DNA from: Bacteroidales bacterium | Lineage (GTDB): Bacteria; Bacteroidota; Bacteroidia; Bacteroidales; F082 | Length of the DNA: 38,510 nucleotides | Assembly (NCBI GenBank): GCA_017508895.1 | Contig: JAFWRA010000198.1 | Location: 1 to 38,510 of the forward strand | Reading direction: 5' to 3' | Notes under the pieces: model-generated | Database searches by the model: none | What the model was told of the DNA's origin: nothing | The model's input: only the letters and a program-made list of their open reading frames with translations | Part shown: in pieces, positions 34,301 to 38,510 of the stretch | Position numbering within the stretch: position 1 is the first letter of the stretch | How the letters are laid out: every line of letters starts with the position of its first letter | Translations under genes and position numbers: made by a program

Positions 34301-34863
34301 GTAGGGGAGGAGCCTAAGCATCCGTAGTCGGGTCCCGACCATGAATAACCACTGTTGGTTGAGGGGAAAGTATAGACATCCGAGGTGCAGAATGGATCTG
34401 CATCCATGCAGTGGTTGGCACGGTCGAGGTAGTCGGAAATCAAGAAGTTGTAGTAGTCGTCACTGATATTTTGTGCCCATGAGTTGAAGATTTCACCAAA
34501 TTCCTCTTTCGGCAATAAGGATACTTCTTCGTATTCTTCTCTCAGTGTCGTTCTAAGATATTCAAATTCGGCATAAATAGGGATGTCGTCATTGTAACTG
34601 TTGGGCCTGATGAACAATTCACCAGGGTTCTCAGTCGGGTTGCAAAGCCAGATGTCGCTTGTGGCGAGTTCCGACGCTAACTGAACACGTTCCTCCACAT
34701 TTTCAATTTCAAATACGTTGAAAAGGAATCCGTTTTCATAATCCCTAATATGGGACTCGATATTCGTTTGTGCATGATTTGACATGTCATCCTGAGCCCA
34801 TATCCTTGCAGGGATTACCGACAATATTAGGGCAAACATAATTGTCTTAGCGAATCTTTTCAT
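31339..34863 (-). CDS. T9SS surface protein: DPFCT/WGPF N-domain, one PKD, six GCDS-type repeats (family II, copy 3)
   Basis: A 1174-residue protein, closest relative of the 27590 gene. Signal peptide 1-23 (ends IWA-Q). N-terminal region (24-150) with an acidic stretch, then ADPFCTSD, GPDYGCLGSSP, DIDFALWGPFTDQTTPC and VGQYYILLITNYNGG (about 155-312). Ig-like (313-393), one PKD (394-480, WTFGDGQTGTGQNVTHTY), Ig-like domains (481-645), six repeats (646-972; first unit GCDK rather than GCDS). Shared Trp-rich domain 973-1084, where a Cys of the CC pair kept in the other family II copies is Tyr1040. Sorting domain about 1095-1174, ending AKKVVIQK. Its start follows the C25 stop by 38 bases. Presumed surface adhesin; ligand unknown. 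Confidence 0.88.
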   Translation of the reverse strand: MKRFAKTIMFALILSVIPARIWAQDDMSNHAQTNIESHIRDYENGFLFNVFEIENVEERVQLASELATSDIWLCNPTENPGELFIRPNSYNDDIPIYAEFEYLRTTLREEYEEVSLLPKEEFGEIFNSWAQNISDDYYNFLISDYLDRANHCMDADPFCTSDVYTFPSTNSGYSWSGPDYGCLGSSPTNKHSFWYYMRIGVAGNITIKMEAPFDIDFALWGPFTDQTTPCPTAAGQTGLLTSNCTSCPNNTSNPNFYPSGNLHDCSFSAQAYEYAHVVNGQVGQYYILLITNYNGGSGNITFQKYAGDGETDCGILPPLVNNEGPYCVGETIHLSAQGQAGATYSWTGPGNFSSNQQNPTRPNCTMAMAGTYTCTITVGTASNSATTEVVIYPQPTANFNYTSVCKGTPTQFTSTSTTNPSGQQIQSYQWTFGDGQTGTGQNVTHTYAQAGNYQVTLNVTTGNGHCTSSKTQTVPVYAAPVASATAQPSTVIYGGTATLTANAGATGTFNFHWEPANMVVNANAQTTQTVPLQATQTYTVTVTNPQGGCSSTAQVTVSMEGSNMTAMASADQYELCEGESTTLHAQPSGGTGNYTFNWTPANTLSNATIQNPVATPPVGETTYTCAVSDGITNQNVSVTIMVHPNEVEEVEHTICENDIYDFYGENVQTPGVYEHHTQTEFGCDKLIRLHLYNWDTYETPITDHFCQGEHYMFYDQAISTSGIYYHTLESAHGCDSVIKLNLIQDPSYEVELWESTCQGGPGYYFAPLDIYLPPSPYPNAFVFETVQGCDSVVYLTVEEAEYNSKTYNVSLCATEYTWPSNGRTYYETGTFYDTLSFPNACDSTLVLNLELRPSYDIEVHETSCDSYRWKNDAYNVDMTFNESTVYTHHYVNAYGCDSQATLYLTIDDHNEVSFTVTDEENCDSYYWDPQGHEILYTDHEDLEYNISGTYHRTYKNIYDCDSLVTMNVQFEYTPHPTEIYPMDATNSAPHWVITATEFQINAYDFNMWDTNPNCHWDSVTWNFTKPVDWVLEPFGTNNQYCKMYVLSWVEDTVWLEAHAFNRCAPQEGTTQRYWFLSSFIGIDENGPSTGLETIDFDVIPNPNNGKMQLNLEHLTGKVGIKVYDMKGTLIDQFETYNNGSGTYDYNMKVKSDGIYFFVATNKEGTIAKKVVIQK
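31796..31845 (-). repeat. 50-base tract identical to 28050-28099
   Basis: Partner of the tract at 28050-28099, about 3.7 kb away in direct orientation. Confidence 0.85.
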
Positions 34864-34901
34864 GGTATGTAGGTTTTTATCTTGTTCTTATTTTAAAATG
34901 T

Positions 34902-37900
34902 TTATCGTATCACATTGACGCGTTTCATTGCCACGCCGTTTCCAGTCTGGATGCGGATGAGGTAGGTGCCCGTGCCGAACTGGCTCATCTCGATTTGGGC
35001 ATAATCACCTTCTGTTTCATGGTCGTACATGATCTGTCCGAGGACATTCACTACAGTCAGGCGTTGCAGGCTTTCAGCCTCGATGGTGACAATACCGTTG
35101 GTCGGATTCGGGTAGATCTTGGCTTTGAAACCATATTCGTCCACATCGGTGGAATTCTTCACATTGATGGTCATGCTGCTTTCGTCTTGACCGCAGTAGC
35201 CAAGCGCCCACACATGGAGGAGGACTTCGCCTTTGAAGGTCTCGCTCCAAGTGATAGTGGCTATGCCTTCTTCAACGACTACAGTGCCTGCTTCCTCTGG
35301 ATCAAGGCTCCAGAAGGTGCCTCCATTGGGTGCGGTCGAGTAGACACTCGTTGGCATGAGCCGCACGTCAACCTCTGTTTCACCGTTGATGGTCTCAATT
35401 ACAGGAGCCGTCATGACACCCAAGTCGATCACGACAGTTGAGTCGCAACCATGGATGTCGGTATAGATGTGTTCATATATGCCAGTTTCGGTGTAAACAA
35501 TGCCATCCCACTCGAAACTGTCGCAGGCATCAACGGCCAGCGTTATTTCTGCTGACGGATTATACGATTCATAAACGGTCAGGTTCATCGTCACGATTGA
35601 GTCGCAGCCGTATTGGGAGGTAAAGGTATGCTCATATACACCGCTTTCAGTGAAAACCTCGTCGTTCCATACATAACTGTCGCAGGCCGTAGCCTCGGTT
35701 TCAACATCGTAGCTGTCGATGAAGCTGAGGTGCATCACCACGGTTGAGTCACATCCGTATATGCTTTGCAAGGTCTGCTCGTAGTCGCCGGCCTCGTTGT
35801 ATACGATGCCGTTCCAAGCGTAGGCATTGCACGAGACCATGTCAAACTCTGTGTTTTGTAACGGATGGATGGTCAGCACCAAATCGTGGACAGCGTCACC
35901 GCAGCCGTAAAGTGAGTTGGCGCTGAGCGTCAACGTGACGCTGCCATTGGCTTTGTCTTGCTCGCCAGGAGTGTAGTTGGCGTTGACGTTATCGGGACGG
36001 TCGAAAGTGCCGTCACCGTCGGTGGTCCAGCTGACGCTGCCTGTCTCGCTCACCAGGGCGTCGACTTCGAAGGTGTCGCCTTCACAAATCTCACCGGTTT
36101 CGTCCATCTCGATGCTTGCGGCTTCATGGAAGTTGACGACCACGTTGTCGTTTAATGTCTCTCCCGCTTCATTGGTTGCGGTGAGGCTCAGGGTGACGAC
36201 CTTGTTCACAAGGTCTTGTTCTCCTGGGGTATAGACGGGGTTGAGGATGTCGTCTTGATTGAAGCTGCCGTCACCGTCTGACGTCCAGAGGAGACTTGCA
36301 TATCCGAAGACAACGGCATCCAACTGGGCGGGCACTTGGCAGATGTCTTGGTCGGTGCCAGCGTTGCAGGCGAAGTCGATGTGGCGGACAGGGAAGAGGA
36401 TCTCGTCAATCCAGGCATGGTCGTCGCCGTTGCTGCCCGAGGCATTTTTCTCATAAGCCCAAGTGAAGGTGTGCTCGCCTTGCGTGACGGGGAATTCGAC
36501 CTCACGCCAACTGAGGGTTCCAGTCCATTCTTGTTGTAATGTGTTGTCAATATAGAAACGCAGGTAGTCCCCGTTCATCTCGCAGTCGGTCTTCCTGAAG
36601 AAACGGATTTCGTCGGTGCTGTTCTCCACGTTGAATTGGATGCTCAAAGTGGAAGTTTGGTTGTGGCCTATCGTGCCCGATTGCAAACAATAGCTGCCCG
36701 AATGGGGGTTGGTGCTGACGATGGTCCAAGGGTGTTCAGCGTCGTTCTCCCATTCAAAGTCGTCAAGACCGTTTTCGAAGCTGGCTATCTCAAGGCCGAC
36801 ACGGTGCGAGTAGTTGTTCGTGTGGGAATAGGAGCCAGAAGCAACAGTAAGGGTAAACTCGGCTGCTTCGCCCAAAGGCATGTTAGCAGCGATATTGACA
36901 TAATAGGACACTTCAACGGACTGGCTTGCATTCACGGTAGGTGTCGTAACAGTGGGGTCGCTGATGGTGATGTATTGCTGCGTTGGAGTGCTCAAGGTGG
37001 CGCTTACATCATTAGCTGTTGAACCGCCTTCGTTTTCATACGTGAAGGTGATGGATGCGGTCTCGCCTGGGTCGAGGCGACCGTTGCCATTGCCTTTATA
37101 GGTACCTTCGTCATGGATGGTTATTCTATTGGAAATCTTGAAGACAGGGGCGTAAGCTGTGAGACTGAAATTATGTCTCCAGTTATGGTTGCCACTGACC
37201 ATGGTGAGGTTAAATTGCAGTTGCGTACCGTTCGGAACGTTATCGGCCACGGTAATATCGAACACATTTTCCAAGTTGGTGGTTTGGCTGGGGCTCAGTG
37301 CAGGAATGCTTGCCGTGCCCTGGCTGATGGTGACGTATTGGGGTGTGTCTGTGGTAAGGGTGGCCGTAGCTTGCGACGAGGCTTGGTCGCCGGTGTTCTT
37401 GATGGTGAAGTTGAAGCTTGACTGTTCACCATAGTCAAGTTGGTTGTTTCCGTTGGCGTCGTTGAGGCTCATCTCGGTGACGTTCAGTGAGGGCTCGCTG
37501 ATGACGTGGATGGTACCCACATAGCGGAGCTTGTCTTGCTTGGTGGCCACGATGGTGATGTTGGAGTTGGAAGGCTGGGCAGGGAAGGTGATGATTTGGC
37601 TGCTGCCTGTGGCGGTGGCCACGGCCAGGATGTTGTTGTTGCGTGTCAAAGCAATGACGGCACCTTGCGGGGCGCTGACATTGACGCTGGTGGTGGATGC
37701 GGAGATCTGCGAAGGATGGCTGACATTCATTGCAGTGGGCACTACGGTGTAGAGCGTCAGGAAGGCATCGCAGTGTGCCGTGAACATCTTATGGGTGATG
37801 GCCTTGTTGTTGACATTATAGGGCCATGAGCTCTGTTGCAGGAAGTATTTGCCGGCCACGTTGCCGAAAGCGGGTCTCCAATTGCCTTCATAACTGGCGT

Positions 37901-38510
37901 ATGGGCCATAGTCGGGCATGAATTGGGGGTCATATTGGTCGTACATGCCCCAGGCGTAAGCGTCGTTGACGAAGGAGTAGGAGGTCTGGGTGGGTCCGAT
38001 GCAACCCACAGCACCGGCGTTCTGCCCGCCACTGGTGCGGCGCATAAAGGCCTCGATGAGGCATTCGGGGGTGTGGTCGAAGGTGCCGGTCTGGCAGTTG
38101 ATGGTGTTGACGAAGGTCATCTTGCCTACATTGGTCATCTGAGCCACATGGCTATTGCTGAAGTCGGGCTCGCCCCAACCTTGGTAGTAGCCATGGTCAC
38201 GGTGCTGGAGCAGCATGCAGCCGCTGTTGACAGCATTCACGACCTGTGCAGCTGTACCGCCTGTCCAACCGCCGAGTTCTGATGGCGTGGCAGGAATGTA
38301 GCCCAATCCGTTGGGACCAAAATAGTTGACCACCATATAGGTGTTTTGGTTACTCGACCATTGGTTACCGGGATAACCGCTATAGATGGCATTGATACGC
38401 ACGGGATCCTTGCCTTGGTTGCGCCAATAGCCGCCTACCACTTCAGAGCAAATCTGGAACCAGCGTTCGGTCTGCCAGCCTAAGGCGGTGATGGGGTGTT
38501 CGTAAGAGGA
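34902..38510 (-). CDS. Gingipain-like C25 cysteine peptidase with T9SS sorting domain (5' end outside the window)
   Basis: The frame is open to the last base, so the N-terminal signal peptide, propeptide and first part of the catalytic domain (about 390 residues by alignment with the other C25 protein) are missing; 1202 residues remain. The catalytic core is clear: LQHRDHGYYQGWGEP and NTINCQTGTFD, with the probable dyad at His (codon 38193-38195) and Cys (codon 38094-38096). Ig-like domains follow, two with loops resembling calcium sites (NDANGNNQLDYGE, GNGNGRLDPGE), a MAM-like region, GDGTF/YTPG domains, three GCDS repeats (about 35410-35880) and a sorting domain ending KRVNVIR. Unlike the 8843 protease, it carries GCDS repeats like those of the six adhesin-like neighbours. 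It is upstream of those genes and probably leads their transcript. Confidence 0.9.
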   Translation of the reverse strand, partial: SSYEHPITALGWQTERWFQICSEVVGGYWRNQGKDPVRINAIYSGYPGNQWSSNQNTYMVVNYFGPNGLGYIPATPSELGGWTGGTAAQVVNAVNSGCMLLQHRDHGYYQGWGEPDFSNSHVAQMTNVGKMTFVNTINCQTGTFDHTPECLIEAFMRRTSGGQNAGAVGCIGPTQTSYSFVNDAYAWGMYDQYDPQFMPDYGPYASYEGNWRPAFGNVAGKYFLQQSSWPYNVNNKAITHKMFTAHCDAFLTLYTVVPTAMNVSHPSQISASTTSVNVSAPQGAVIALTRNNNILAVATATGSSQIITFPAQPSNSNITIVATKQDKLRYVGTIHVISEPSLNVTEMSLNDANGNNQLDYGEQSSFNFTIKNTGDQASSQATATLTTDTPQYVTISQGTASIPALSPSQTTNLENVFDITVADNVPNGTQLQFNLTMVSGNHNWRHNFSLTAYAPVFKISNRITIHDEGTYKGNGNGRLDPGETASITFTYENEGGSTANDVSATLSTPTQQYITISDPTVTTPTVNASQSVEVSYYVNIAANMPLGEAAEFTLTVASGSYSHTNNYSHRVGLEIASFENGLDDFEWENDAEHPWTIVSTNPHSGSYCLQSGTIGHNQTSTLSIQFNVENSTDEIRFFRKTDCEMNGDYLRFYIDNTLQQEWTGTLSWREVEFPVTQGEHTFTWAYEKNASGSNGDDHAWIDEILFPVRHIDFACNAGTDQDICQVPAQLDAVVFGYASLLWTSDGDGSFNQDDILNPVYTPGEQDLVNKVVTLSLTATNEAGETLNDNVVVNFHEAASIEMDETGEICEGDTFEVDALVSETGSVSWTTDGDGTFDRPDNVNANYTPGEQDKANGSVTLTLSANSLYGCGDAVHDLVLTIHPLQNTEFDMVSCNAYAWNGIVYNEAGDYEQTLQSIYGCDSTVVMHLSFIDSYDVETEATACDSYVWNDEVFTESGVYEHTFTSQYGCDSIVTMNLTVYESYNPSAEITLAVDACDSFEWDGIVYTETGIYEHIYTDIHGCDSTVVIDLGVMTAPVIETINGETEVDVRLMPTSVYSTAPNGGTFWSLDPEEAGTVVVEEGIATITWSETFKGEVLLHVWALGYCGQDESSMTINVKNSTDVDEYGFKAKIYPNPTNGIVTIEAESLQRLTVVNVLGQIMYDHETEGDYAQIEMSQFGTGTYLIRIQTGNGVAMKRVNVIR

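Overview
The window is chromosomal DNA of a Bacteroidota bacterium, most likely order Bacteroidales. The evidence is the Bacteroidota promoter form TTTG-N19-TAnnTTTG (for example 882-912 and 5681-5710), AT-rich leaders with almost no Shine-Dalgarno sites, and at least nine proteins with type IX secretion system (T9SS) type A C-terminal sorting domains. The organism therefore has an outer membrane and a T9SS, although no T9SS machinery gene lies here. I saw no tRNA, rRNA, CRISPR array, insertion sequence or phage gene. No gene-free stretch exceeds about 180 bases.

Left part (1-8722, all + strand). The window opens with the tail of a T9SS cargo protein and its terminator. A Nudix hydrolase and a fused ADP-forming acyl-CoA synthetase follow. 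Next come five tightly packed genes (3098-5606): two small membrane proteins, two paralogous 72-residue lipoproteins, and a radical SAM/SPASM enzyme overlapping the second lipoprotein gene. The last three form an rSAM/lipoprotein system, probably a surface-lipoprotein modification cassette of unknown chemistry. A new promoter then drives an ABC ATPase, a six-helix permease and a short YtrA-like GntR regulator. A DUF2807-type lipoprotein with AGSGD repeats follows. A strong hairpin terminator (8765-8800) separates the two convergent halves.

Right part (8843-38510, all - strand). This is about 30 kb of very large secreted proteins. A gingipain-type C25 cysteine peptidase gene lies at each end (8843-13729 complete; 34902-38510 lacking its 5' end). 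Between them are six T9SS cargo genes in two families of three. One family has an IgGFc-binding-like N-terminal region, one PKD domain and GCDS repeats. The other has an N-terminal domain with DPFCT and WGPF motifs, Ig-like and PKD domains, and GCDS repeats. All six share a roughly 110-residue Trp/Cys-rich domain just before the sorting signal that I do not recognise as a named family. Gaps between these genes are only 19-67 bp, so 38510 to 15800 may be one transcription unit read right to left. A lipoprotein/beta-barrel pair with its own promoter and terminator sits between this array and the complete C25 gene.

Main points of interest are the tandem, still-diversifying adhesin array flanked by gingipain-like peptidases, its shared unnamed domain, and the rSAM/lipoprotein cassette. 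All family assignments come from reading translated sequence. No database search was run.
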